A DNA stretch of 64,000 nucleotides, taken from contig CAMIME010000002.1 in the NCBI GenBank assembly GCA_946221035.1, positions 1 through 64,000 of the forward strand. Direction: 5' to 3'. A model generated the notes under the pieces. The model worked only from the letters and a program-made list of their open reading frames with translations. It did no database searches and was not told where the DNA came from. Below are positions 32,517-41,356 of this stretch, piece by piece. A program made the position numbers and the translations under genes. Origin of the DNA: an uncultured Campylobacter sp. (GTDB lineage: Bacteria > Actinomycetota > Actinomycetes > Mycobacteriales > Mycobacteriaceae). Within the stretch, counting starts at the first letter, position 1. Every line of letters starts with the position of its first letter.

Positions 32517-32809
32517 CTGAACTTGGCCTGCGCCTCGGCCCAGAGGGATTCGAATTCGTCCGCTTTGATGCGCGTCGCGGTGATTCCGGGGAGCTCGCCG
32601 TAGGTGTCGGGGTGCGGCACGGTGGCCATGGGTGGGTTGGCCTGGCCGATGACGCGGCCATCGTAGTAGATCCCGGTGATGGACTCGGCGGGGTCCAGCT
32701 CGATCATGCGGACCATGGTGCACTCGGCGGGTGAAATCTCCTCGAGCTCCGCGATGTTGAGGAGCTCCCCCTCCGGCGCCTGGTAGTGGATGCGGATGAA
32801 ATGTTTCAC
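32513..32809 (-). CDS. Small protein of unknown function (weakly DUF6881-like)
   Basis: The product of about 98 residues starts with KHFIRIHYQAPEGELLNIAEL and ends KADEFESLWAEAQAKFS. Strand-rich N-terminal and helical C-terminal parts vaguely recall DUF6881, but I am not sure. GTG 32809 lies inside a perfect parS; TTG 32818, right behind the symporter stop, is an alternative giving FHVKH at the N-terminus. No ribosome binding site is clear. ParB bound to the site could influence expression. It ends the extended trp transcript. Confidence 0.55.
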   Translation of the reverse strand: MKHFIRIHYQAPEGELLNIAELEEISPAECTMVRMIELDPAESITGIYYDGRVIGQANPPMATVPHPDTYGELPGITATRIKADEFESLWAEAQAKFS

Positions 32810-32817
32810 GTGAAACA
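32802..32817. promoter_or_regulatory. parS site 2 (perfect)
   Basis: TGTTTCACGTGAAACA is exact. It spans the symporter/small-gene junction and includes the probable start codon of the small gene. Confidence 0.95.
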
Positions 32818-32819
32818 AT

Positions 32820-33752
32820 CTAAGCCCGGGACGCGTACGCGGAGCAAATGATCAGCTGGACCATGTGGTAGATCATCAACGGAATGATGAGGACGCCCAG
32901 GGATGCACCGCCGAAAATGACGGAAGCCATGGGAAGGCCGGTGGCCAGCGACTTCTGGGTGCCGCACATCTGGATGGTCACGCGGTCCTCGCGCGGGAAT
33001 GCGAACGCGAGCGCCTGGGTCCCCCACAGCATGGCGCAGACCAATGCTGCGGCGAAGAGGATGAGGAACACCAGCTCCCACACCGAGATGTTGGACCAGA
33101 CGCCCGAGACCACGCCCTTGGAAAAGGCGGCGTAGACGACCATCCAGATGGAGCCGCGGTCCACGATCTTGGTCGCCCCCGCGAGCTCCTTGATCTTAGG
33201 GAACAGGTTGTGCGCCACCTGCCCCAGCACGAACGGTAGGAGCAGCTGCAACGCGATGTCGCCGAAGACGGAGCTATCGATGTGGATGCCGTCCCCCGCT
33301 CCCATCAGCAGCATGACGAGCAGTGGCGTGACGACGACTCCGACCAGCGACGAGAGAGACGCCGCCACTACTGCGCCGGGAACGTTGCCGCGGGCAATGC
33401 CTGTCATGGCCACCGACGATTGCACGGTGGAGGGCACAAGGGTCATGAACAGAAGACCCTGGTAGAGCTCGGGAGAGAGGAAGAACGTCGTCGGCCGGGC
33501 GAGGACGCCAATGAGCGGGTAGAGCACAAAGGTGATCGCGAGGATCACCAGGTGCAAGCGCCAGTTGGTCAGGCCGCTGAGGGCCTCCCGTGTGGAAAGG
33601 CGGGCGCCGTAGAGGAAGAACAGCAGCCCGATCGCAAGCTTCACGGCCACGTCGAACCCGGCGGCGAAGCTCCCCTCGGCCGGCACAATAAATGCGAGAC
33701 CCGCTGCAGCCAGGATTCCCAGGAGCAGCGGGTCGAGTTTGAGTTTCGGCAT
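32820..33752 (-). CDS. Bile acid:sodium symporter family (BASS) transporter
   Basis: The 310-residue membrane protein has about nine to ten hydrophobic helices from residue 10 to the end. Family marks are VAVKLAIGLLFFLYGARLS, MTLVPSTVQSSVAMT in the crossover region, LPFVLGQVAHN, and MCGTQKSLATGLPMAS, a sodium-site segment in BASS proteins of the YfeH/SbtA-like branch. The substrate is not predictable; relatives carry bile acids, pantoate, keto acids or arsenite-like ions. It follows the Rieske gene by 9 bases in the trp-linked transcript. Confidence 0.88.
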   Translation of the reverse strand: MPKLKLDPLLLGILAAAGLAFIVPAEGSFAAGFDVAVKLAIGLLFFLYGARLSTREALSGLTNWRLHLVILAITFVLYPLIGVLARPTTFFLSPELYQGLLFMTLVPSTVQSSVAMTGIARGNVPGAVVAASLSSLVGVVVTPLLVMLLMGAGDGIHIDSSVFGDIALQLLLPFVLGQVAHNLFPKIKELAGATKIVDRGSIWMVVYAAFSKGVVSGVWSNISVWELVFLILFAAALVCAMLWGTQALAFAFPREDRVTIQMCGTQKSLATGLPMASVIFGGASLGVLIIPLMIYHMVQLIICSAYASRA

Positions 33753-33761
33753 GCGGCCAGT

Positions 33762-34130
33762 TTACGGCGCGGCGGTGAGGGTGTCCCCTTCCTCAGTGAG
33801 GGTCGCCGTGGTCAGCGGCTTGTCCGCGGGGCCAGCGAGCGCCGCGCCGGTTTCCAGGTCGAAGACGGAGCCGTGGTTGGGGCAGCGGACGGAGCCGTCG
33901 TCAAGCACTTGCGTGATCTTGGAGCCCTGGTGGGGGCAGACGGCGGAGTAGGCGACGAAGTTGCCGGCGGTGGGCTGCGCGATGATGAAGCGGTCGAGGA
34001 TCACGGCGCTGCCGACGGGCACCTGGGTTTTGGCGACTTCCTCGTTCGGTTCGCTGCCGCAGGCGGCCAGGAAGGCGCCCGCGAACGTGGTCGCGGTGCC
34101 GAGGAGGAAGAGGCGTCGGTTACAGGTCAT
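33762..34130 (-). CDS. Rieske [2Fe-2S] lipoprotein
   Basis: The 122-residue protein starts CNRRLFLLGTATTFAGAFLAAC: a twin-Arg signal with a lipobox (LAAC), so it is probably folded with its cluster, exported by Tat and lipidated at Cys24. The Rieske ligands are CPHQGS and CPNHGS (Cys-x-His ... Cys-x2-His). Electron partners are unknown. Its ATG overlaps the trpA stop by 4 bases, which couples it to tryptophan synthesis genes without an obvious functional reason. Confidence 0.9.
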   Translation of the reverse strand: MTCNRRLFLLGTATTFAGAFLAACGSEPNEEVAKTQVPVGSAVILDRFIIAQPTAGNFVAYSAVCPHQGSKITQVLDDGSVRCPNHGSVFDLETGAALAGPADKPLTTATLTEEGDTLTAAP

Positions 34131-34911
34131 TTGGTGGCCTCCTTCATGGAGCGGACAAAGGTTTCGAGCGAGTCCAGGTCGTCGCCGCGCTCAATGAACT
34201 TGGTAATCGCGGAGCCGGTGATGGCGCCGCGCGCGCCGGCGGCGATGGCGTTGCGCACGTGGTCGGGCGTAGAAATGCCGAAACCGAGAAGCACCGGCGC
34301 GCCGCCGTAGGAGTTGATGTTGTCGACGACTTCCTTCAACCCCTCGACCGAGGCCTCCCGCTCTCCTCCCGTCACGCCGTCGCGGGAGATCGCGTAGATG
34401 TAACCGCGCGAGTGCTTGGCCACGCCCTCGAGGACCTCCTTCGAGGCCTTGGCCGGAGCGATGAAGATCGGGTCGATGCCCGCATCGAGTGCCGCCTTGG
34501 AGAAGGGGCCGCCCTCGCGGACGGGGACGTCGGGAAGCAGAATGCTGTCGGCGCCTGCCTCGGCAAACTCCCTGTAAAAGTGCTCCACCCCGCGCACGTA
34601 AGCGACGTTGGCGTAGATCAGCATGCCAATCGGTAGGTCGGGGTACTTCTCGCGGATCGCGCGGACGAGCTGGAGCGACTTCTCCACAGTCGCGCCGGCC
34701 TCGAGCGCGCGGATGTGCGCGGCCTGAATGGTGGGGCCATCGGCGACAGGGTCGGAAAACGGCACGCCGAGCTCGAGGGCGTCGGCACCGCCGGCGACGA
34801 CGGCGTCGACGATGGCTAGGGAGGCCTCGTAAGACGGGTCGCCGAGCATGAGGAATGGGACGAACGCGCCTTCAGAACCGAGGCGGTCAAACATGGCGGT
34901 GTAACGGCTCA

Positions 34912-34912
<1 letters not shown>
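34127..34912 (-). CDS. trpA: Tryptophan synthase alpha chain
   Basis: TrpA splits indole-3-glycerol phosphate to indole, which is channelled to TrpB. The 261-residue protein shows FVPFLMLGDPSYEAS (catalytic Glu replaced in register by the usual later acid; see LELGVPFSDPVADGP with the catalytic Asp), LLPDVPVREGGPF, and GFGISTPDHV with GAITGSAI (phosphate site). ATG 34912 overlaps the trpB stop (ATGA), better than the upstream in-frame ATG. It ends the classical trp genes. Confidence 0.96.
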
Positions 34913-36123
<1,211 letters not shown>

Positions 36124-37506
36124 TTATGCGTCCTTGTTGTAGTTCCGGATGGTCTGGAATGTCTGCATCAGCTTCCCTGCGTCCTTCTTGCCGGGCGCGT
36201 ACTCCACGCCCGAGTTCAGGTCCACGCCCGAACACCCCGTGGCCAAGGCATCCGCGACATTGGACGGGTTGATGCCCCCTGCAATGAGGGCATTGTCCGT
36301 CACACTGATCCGGTCCCAATCGAAGGCGGTTCCAGATCCCCCGTCCTTCGCATCGAGCACAAGCTTATCGACGAACTCCGTCAACGCCTCTGCAACCTGC
36401 GGCCCCGATGACTCGGTCATGGACACCGCCCGCCACACCTCGACGTCGACTTCTTGTCTAACGCGCTCGATGAGTTGACGCTCTGCCTCAATGCTCCCCT
36501 GGTAGGGTGCGTGGACCTGCACGGCGGTGATTCCGGGTTGCACCAACTCGCCGTAGCCGGAGGTACGGCGCGAGACGGCGACGTACTTCAGGTTTGGCTC
36601 GCGGGAGATGATGTCCGCCGATGTTTCACGTGAAACATTGCGCGGCGAACCTTCCTCGAAGACCAGGCCCCCGTAGACCGCGCCTGCCGCCTTTGCCGCC
36701 TGAGCGGCCGACCAGCTGGTAAGCCCGCAGACCTTGTTCGGCCCGTACACCAGCTCGCGGCACGCCAGGTCGATGTCGGGTTGGCTTGTGAGTTGGGAAC
36801 CCACGAGGAAGCCGTCGGCCTTGATGGAGCGGACGGTGTCCACGTTCCTGATTCCGGATTCGGCCACGATCGCTGCACCATCCGGCGCGAACTTCGCCAA
36901 CGTCGCGGAGCGGGACAGGTCGATCGTGAGGTCGTGCAGGTTGCGGTGGTTGATACCGAAGATCTTCGCGCCGAGCCTGTTAGCTCTTTGAGCCTCATCC
37001 TCGTCGATCACCTCGGTGAGCACGTCCATGCCTAGTGAATCCGCGAGGGAGGACAGCTGCGAGTACTCGGCGTCGGAAAGCACCGAGAGCATGAGGAGGA
37101 TGGCGTCCGCGCCGTAGTAGCGCGCGGCGTACACCTGGATCTCGTCGATGATGAAGTCTTTGCACAGCACCGGCAAGTGCGTCGTCGCGGCGACGGTGGC
37201 CAGATGGTTGTAGTCTCCCCCGAAGCGCTCCGGCTCGCACAGGACTGAGATCCCGGCGGCGTAGCGCGAGTAGACGGAGGCGATGGAACCCGGCTCGTAG
37301 TGGTCCCGGATCATGCCAAGCGAGGGCGAGTAAGACTTGCACTCCATGATGAATGCGGTGCCGGGGGCCTTCAACGACCGATAAAGGGAGCGCTCGGATT
37401 TAGGTAACGTGTCGAAATCGACGTGGCTAAGCCTCGCCCTAATTTCGTCAAGGTGACCTTTTCGTGCTTCGACGATCCCCTCCAGGACGGTGGGCAGCTT
37501 AGGCAC
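36124..37506 (-). CDS. trpCF: Bifunctional indole-3-glycerol phosphate synthase / phosphoribosylanthranilate isomerase
   Basis: The 460-residue fusion carries two consecutive steps of tryptophan synthesis. TrpC covers residues 1 to about 255, with FIMECKSYSPS, LCKDFIIDEIQVY, INHRNL and IVAESGI. TrpF covers about 258-460, with KVCGLTS (catalytic Cys), VFEEGSPRNVS, QVHAP and LIAGGINPSNV with a catalytic Asp later. GTG 37506 overlaps the trpD stop by 8 bases; upstream codons are shadows of trpD. A perfect parS lies in the TrpF part and encodes the variable end of its SPRxVS motif. Confidence 0.96.
   Translation of the reverse strand: MPKLPTVLEGIVEARKGHLDEIRARLSHVDFDTLPKSERSLYRSLKAPGTAFIMECKSYSPSLGMIRDHYEPGSIASVYSRYAAGISVLCEPERFGGDYNHLATVAATTHLPVLCKDFIIDEIQVYAARYYGADAILLMLSVLSDAEYSQLSSLADSLGMDVLTEVIDEDEAQRANRLGAKIFGINHRNLHDLTIDLSRSATLAKFAPDGAAIVAESGIRNVDTVRSIKADGFLVGSQLTSQPDIDLACRELVYGPNKVCGLTSWSAAQAAKAAGAVYGGLVFEEGSPRNVSRETSADIISREPNLKYVAVSRRTSGYGELVQPGITAVQVHAPYQGSIEAERQLIERVRQEVDVEVWRAVSMTESSGPQVAEALTEFVDKLVLDAKDGGSGTAFDWDRISVTDNALIAGGINPSNVADALATGCSGVDLNSGVEYAPGKKDAGKLMQTFQTIRNYNKDA
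36622..36637. promoter_or_regulatory. parS site 3 (perfect, inside trpCF)
   Basis: TGTTTCACGTGAAACA is exact. On the minus strand it encodes Asn-Val-Ser-Arg-Glu-Thr of TrpF, so the protein sequence and the ParB site constrain each other here. Confidence 0.95.
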
Positions 37507-38515
37507 TGTAATCGGCCTCCTCGTGGGTGGCCAGCCAGGTGGCAACGGAGCCGTCGCTAAGCAATTGCTTCGCTTTCTCAACGCCGTCCTTGAGCGTGTC
37601 GCTGCCGTAGAGGTAGAACATGGCGCCCGCGTTGGCGGCGATGGCATCGAGGTGCGCCAGCGGCCCGGTGCCGTCAAAGGTGGCGCGCATAAGCCGCGCG
37701 TTCTCCGCACCGTCGCCGCCGCGCAAGTCCTCGAGGCTATGCGTATCGACGCCAAGGTCCCCCGGCGCCACGGTGTAATGCGTAATCTCGCCGTCCTTGA
37801 GCTCCCAGATGAGGGTCTCGCCGTGGACCGCGATCTCGTCGGTGCCGGCGCCGTGGACCACGAGGGCGCGGCTGCGGCCGAGGGTGCGCATGGTCTCGGC
37901 GATCATCTGGCCCATGTTCGGGTTGGCAATGCCCATGATCTGGAACTCCGGGCGCGCGGGGCTCAAAAGTGGGCCCATGGTGTTGAAGAGGGTGGGTACT
38001 CCCAGGGCCTTGCGCACCGGCTGCACGAAAGCGATCGCGGGGTTGTACGCGGGCGCGAAAAGGAACGTGAAGTTGGAGGACTCGAACTGGCGCACCGCGC
38101 GCTCCGGGTCCAGGTCGAGCGGGATGTTCAGCGCTTCCAACACGTCGGCGGAACCGGACTTGGAAGACACGGAACGGTTGCCGCACTTGATCATCTTCAT
38201 GCCACCGGCGGCGGCGGTAAGCGAGGCGGCGGTGGTGATGTTGATCGTGTTCGCGCCGTCGCCGCCGGTGCCGGCGGAGTCCATGATGCCCTCGCCGGTA
38301 ATGGGGAACGGGCGGCCGGCGGCCAGGAAGGCCTTCGCGGCACCCGCGATGTCGGCGTAGGTCTCCCCGCGGGTGCGGATCGTGGCCAGGAGCGCGGCGA
38401 TGTGCACGTCCTCGTAGTCGCCGACGGTAAGCGGGGTGAAGGCTTCAACCGCCTCCTCCAGCGTGGGGGCCGGGTTGTCCAAGAACCGGCGCAGCACGCC
38501 AAGATCGCTAGCCAT
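37499..38515 (-). CDS. trpD: Anthranilate phosphoribosyltransferase
   Basis: TrpD transfers phosphoribose from PRPP to anthranilate. The 338-residue protein has the PRPP loop DSAGTGGDGANTINITTA (about residues 79-96), the KCGNRSVSSKSGSADVLEAL segment, and the FNTMGPLLSPARP region with the family's GPL. It overlaps trpG by 8 bases on one side and trpCF by 8 on the other, so all are translationally coupled. Confidence 0.97.
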   Translation of the reverse strand: MASDLGVLRRFLDNPAPTLEEAVEAFTPLTVGDYEDVHIAALLATIRTRGETYADIAGAAKAFLAAGRPFPITGEGIMDSAGTGGDGANTINITTAASLTAAAGGMKMIKCGNRSVSSKSGSADVLEALNIPLDLDPERAVRQFESSNFTFLFAPAYNPAIAFVQPVRKALGVPTLFNTMGPLLSPARPEFQIMGIANPNMGQMIAETMRTLGRSRALVVHGAGTDEIAVHGETLIWELKDGEITHYTVAPGDLGVDTHSLEDLRGGDGAENARLMRATFDGTGPLAHLDAIAANAGAMFYLYGSDTLKDGVEKAKQLLSDGSVATWLATHEEADYSA

Positions 38516-39101
38516 GGTGATTGCCTTTCTGCATAAGTCGGTTGACGCTCCGCTCCAGAAGGATTGGCCCGCCTGGGGTGAGAATAGATTCCGGGTGGAA
38601 CTGGAAGCCGATGGACATGCCGTCCTGGGTTTCCGCTGCCATGATTACCTCGCCGATCTGGGTGTCCGTCCAGGCGAGCGGGGTAATGCCCTGTGGTACT
38701 TCTGTCGCCCCGAGCGAGTGGTAGCGCGCCACCGGTACCTCGGGGCGGTTGAACTCAGTGAGGCCCTCGAACAACTCGTGCTCCACCACTCGCATCGGCA
38801 TCGAGGTCCCGTGCTCCGGGCCGCAGGGTCTCACCTGTCCCCCGAAGTGCTCGATCAGCGCCTGGAACCCAAGGCAGATGCCGAGGATGGGGATGCGTCC
38901 CTGGGCGCGCTCAATGACCTCCGTCATGCAGCCCGCCTCCGCCGGGTAGCCGGGGCCAGGCGAGAGCACGATCAGGTCGGGGTTCAGGTCGAAGACGGCA
39001 TCCGCAGACACCGTGTTCCTGTAGACCACGGTGTCGTAGGAAGACAGGGCGTCGACCAGGTTGTACACGAAGGAATCCTGGTTATCCAGCAGGACGATCA
39101 C
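38508..39101 (-). CDS. trpG: Anthranilate synthase glutamine amidotransferase subunit
   Basis: TrpG hydrolyses glutamine and supplies ammonia to TrpE. The 197-residue protein is a class I amidotransferase with VLSPGPGYP, the nucleophile Cys in GICLGFQAL (about residue 77), RYHSL, and the His-Glu pair in FQFHPESIL. GTG 39101 overlaps the trpE stop (GTGA). A role also in p-aminobenzoate synthesis cannot be excluded, as in some bacteria. Confidence 0.96.
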   Translation of the reverse strand: MIVLLDNQDSFVYNLVDALSSYDTVVYRNTVSADAVFDLNPDLIVLSPGPGYPAEAGCMTEVIERAQGRIPILGICLGFQALIEHFGGQVRPCGPEHGTSMPMRVVEHELFEGLTEFNRPEVPVARYHSLGATEVPQGITPLAWTDTQIGEVIMAAETQDGMSIGFQFHPESILTPGGPILLERSVNRLMQKGNHHG

Positions 39102-40579
39102 TTCTCCACCTCCAGCTTTTTGTTGCCGGCGAGCGCGTGGAGCACCGCGTACGCCTTGTGCAACGTCTCATCGGCCTCGGACTGCGGGTTCGAGTCCCGC
39201 ACCACGCCCGCGCCCGCCTGCACCGTCGCCACGCCATCTTTGACAAACGCGCTCCTGATCACGATGCAGGTGTCGAAGTCCCCGCCGCCGCGCAGGTAGC
39301 CCACCGCTCCCCCGTACGACCCGCGACGCGTGCCCTCGAGCTCACGCAGAAGCTCGGTCGCGCGCAGCTTCGGGGCGCCCGTGAGGGTGCCCATGTTCAT
39401 GCAGGCGCGGTACGCATCAAGGGCGTCCAAATCGTCCGCGAGGGTGGCAGTGACCCGGCTGACCAGGTGCATCACGCGCGAGTAGCGGTCGACCTGGAGC
39501 AGCTCCGCCACCTGGCGGGTGCCGGGGGCAGAGACGCGCGCCATGTCGTTGCGGGCAAGATCCACCAGCATCGTGTGCTCCGCAACCTCCTTCGCGTCCG
39601 TGCGCAGCTGCAGCTCCATGCGGGTATCCAGCTCGTGGTTCACCGTGCCATCCGGGTTCAGGCCGCGCGGCCTGGTTCCTGCGATTGGGTACAGCTCCAC
39701 CTGGCGGGTCGCGGCATCGAACTTCAAGTTGGATTCCGGCGAGGCACCGAAGAGTTCGTAGCCGTCACCGTGGATGTAGAACATGTAGGGAGACGGGTTG
39801 GAGTGACGGAGTCGTCGATACGCAGCGAAGGCGTCGTCGCACTCCGCCTGGAACGCGCGCGCCGGGACGACCTGGTAGATGTCGCCGTTGTAGATGTTGT
39901 CCTGCAGTTTTCGCACATCGCTGCAGAACTGCGCGTCCGGGATCGTCGCGCGGACGTGAAGCGTGCCGTCAGAAGTATCGGTGGGATACTCCTCGTGGTC
40001 CGCGTCGATTTTGGCGGCGAGCCCACTCAAGTCGATGCCGTCGCCCGCGTAATCGATGGCGGTGAGGTAGGCGGTCTGCGTCTCGTGGTTGACCCGCAGC
40101 AGCACCTCTGCCAGCACAAACTGATAATCCGGGAAGGTGTTCGGGCCCGGCTGCACGGGCGGCAGCTGCTCAAACGTCTCTAGGAACTCGAAGGCGAACC
40201 CGCCGGCCAGCATCGGGAAGTCTGCGTTGCCCAGATCCGGGGTCAGCGCCCGCAACACCTCCGTCGGGTTCGGGGCCATGAGGCGCTCGCGCTCGTCCGC
40301 GGCCGTGGAGCGGGGAAACTCGTAGGTGTTTTCCCCCGCCGCGATCACCTCGCCGGACGGGGTCAGCGGCTCCACCGTCACACGGTTCCCGGAGCACGTC
40401 ACGCGTATCGACGACCTCAGCACCGCCACCGACTGCAACCCCGACCGCGTCGTAATATCGGCGGACTCCAACAGCACCGTGTCGGGGGCGTCCAAGCCAC
40501 CGAGGTGCGCGAACAGGCTCGACGCGTCGGCGTGATAGCGCACCTCTTGGCGCGTGATGGTAGGCGGCGCTTGGCTCAT
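39098..40579 (-). CDS. trpE: Anthranilate synthase component I
   Basis: TrpE converts chorismate to anthranilate with TrpG. The 493-residue protein has the feedback motif LLES (about residues 36-39) intact, so inhibition by tryptophan is expected. The catalytic half shows SPYMFYIHGDGYELFGASPE, YPIAGTRPRG, DLARNDMARV, the MHLVSRVTA segment, GTLTGAPKLRA and QAGAGVVRDSNP. ATG 40579 has GAGGA just upstream. Expression is probably controlled by the trpL attenuator in the 90-base leader. Confidence 0.97.
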   Translation of the reverse strand: MSQAPPTITRQEVRYHADASSLFAHLGGLDAPDTVLLESADITTRSGLQSVAVLRSSIRVTCSGNRVTVEPLTPSGEVIAAGENTYEFPRSTAADERERLMAPNPTEVLRALTPDLGNADFPMLAGGFAFEFLETFEQLPPVQPGPNTFPDYQFVLAEVLLRVNHETQTAYLTAIDYAGDGIDLSGLAAKIDADHEEYPTDTSDGTLHVRATIPDAQFCSDVRKLQDNIYNGDIYQVVPARAFQAECDDAFAAYRRLRHSNPSPYMFYIHGDGYELFGASPESNLKFDAATRQVELYPIAGTRPRGLNPDGTVNHELDTRMELQLRTDAKEVAEHTMLVDLARNDMARVSAPGTRQVAELLQVDRYSRVMHLVSRVTATLADDLDALDAYRACMNMGTLTGAPKLRATELLRELEGTRRGSYGGAVGYLRGGGDFDTCIVIRSAFVKDGVATVQAGAGVVRDSNPQSEADETLHKAYAVLHALAGNKKLEVEK

Positions 40580-40621
40580 CGGGTCCTCGGTTCTTGTCTT
40601 TTTGCACCGGGGCTCTCAAGC

Positions 40622-40649
40622 AAAACGGCCCGCGGTCGTTGGCGGGCCG
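40622..40649 (-). terminator. trp attenuator
   Basis: A perfect 8-bp GC stem (40626-40633 with 40642-40649) is followed on the minus strand by TTTTG. It lies between trpL and trpE. Upstream, GGTGG over the Trp codons can pair with CCACC just before this hairpin, giving the alternative structures needed for attenuation. Confidence 0.8.
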
Positions 40650-40671
40650 GACTTCGCAGGTGGCGCGCCAG

Positions 40672-40713
40672 TTAGGCGGCCCACCACCATGTCTTCGAAG
40701 TCGTGTCAGTCAC
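40672..40713 (-). CDS. trpL: trp operon leader peptide
   Basis: A 13-residue ORF (GTG start) reads MTDTTSKTWWWAA with three consecutive Trp codons, then TAA. It is too short for ordinary gene finding. When charged tRNA-Trp is scarce the ribosome stalls on the Trp codons and the downstream terminator at 40622-40649 does not form, so trpE–A are expressed. C. glutamicum trpL also has three Trp codons in a row. GTG 40713 lies 8 bases after TACACT, so the message may be leaderless. Confidence 0.85.
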   Translation of the reverse strand: MTDTTSKTWWWAA

Positions 40714-40719
40714 AGTGCA

Positions 40720-40923
40720 TTAGTGTACCAGCTCGAAGTACCCCGGCTGCGGCGTACGCACAACTCCGTTCGTTTTCATCAGAAGCAGCGTCGCGTGCAC
40801 CGCCAGGGGCAGGTTCAATTCACTAGAAGGCACAAGCTTCTCGACGGCCACGGTGATCTCCCCCAGCGTCATCGCCCGGCCTTCTTCCTCGAGGGCGCGT
40901 CGGATCGCGGCCTCGAGGGTCAT
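40720..40923 (-). CDS. Small winged-helix-like protein of unknown function
   Basis: The 67-residue product (MTLEAAIRRALEEEGRAMTL, then GEITVAVEKLVPSSELNL) looks like a small helical domain with a final strand, GVVRTPQPGYFEL, resembling a winged-helix wing. It may be DNA binding, but no family was recognised. Its ATG overlaps the stop of the SdpI-like gene (ATGA), so both are made together. Its 3' end carries the trp -10 element. Confidence 0.6.
   Translation of the reverse strand: MTLEAAIRRALEEEGRAMTLGEITVAVEKLVPSSELNLPLAVHATLLLMKTNGVVRTPQPGYFELVH
40722..40727 (-). promoter_or_regulatory. Probable trp operon -10 element
   Basis: TACACT on the minus strand sits 8 bases before the trpL GTG and overlaps the end of the upstream small gene. 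No strong -35 was found. Confidence 0.5.
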
Positions 40924-41345
40924 TTGTCCGCCTGTCCAGCAGCCCTGCGCAGCGCCTCCAGATTCACCTGCGGCTTGGGCTGCTCGGGCTCCTGGCTCTG
41001 CGCTTCTTCCACCATCGCCGCGGCGCGCGCACCCGCGTTGCCGCCGACGGATGCCGCTACGACGGCAGCCACAAGGGCGATTACTGGGAAGACCCACGCC
41101 CACCCCTCGGCAATGAACGCGAACGCGGCGCCGAACCCGAGGGCCACCGCGCCGAGGATCCAGAACGGGCCCGCCACTTTGTGGGCCTGGGTCCAAATGG
41201 ACTGGTTCTTCCGCACCGCCGGTACGTGCAGGCCCACGTACTTATTGCCGGGCAGCTTGCCGGTAGTGGCCATGACTCCGGGGATGAGCAGCACCAGCAT
41301 CAGTACGAGGAGGACGACGCCGACGACAATATTCAAGGTGCTCAT
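40920..41345 (-). CDS. SdpI family membrane protein
   Basis: The 141-residue protein has three hydrophobic segments (about residues 5-25, 58-80 and 83-102). The stretch GNKYVGLHVPAVRKNQSIWTQAHKVAGP is typical of the SdpI/YhfL family (split: GNKYVGLH and TQAHKVAGPFWI). SdpI gives immunity to the SdpC toxin in Bacillus, but most relatives are of unknown role. The cytosolic tail is Ala/Glu/Pro-rich. It is coupled to the following small gene. Confidence 0.8.
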   Translation of the reverse strand: MSTLNIVVGVVLLVLMLVLLIPGVMATTGKLPGNKYVGLHVPAVRKNQSIWTQAHKVAGPFWILGAVALGFGAAFAFIAEGWAWVFPVIALVAAVVAASVGGNAGARAAAMVEEAQSQEPEQPKPQVNLEALRRAAGQADK

Positions 41346-41356
41346 GGGTGAACAGA

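Noticed and set aside
37507..37755. Upstream extension of trpCF
   Set aside because: It lies within trpD in another frame and the added residues are Arg/Pro/Ser-rich shadow sequence; GTG 37506 fits TrpC homologues.
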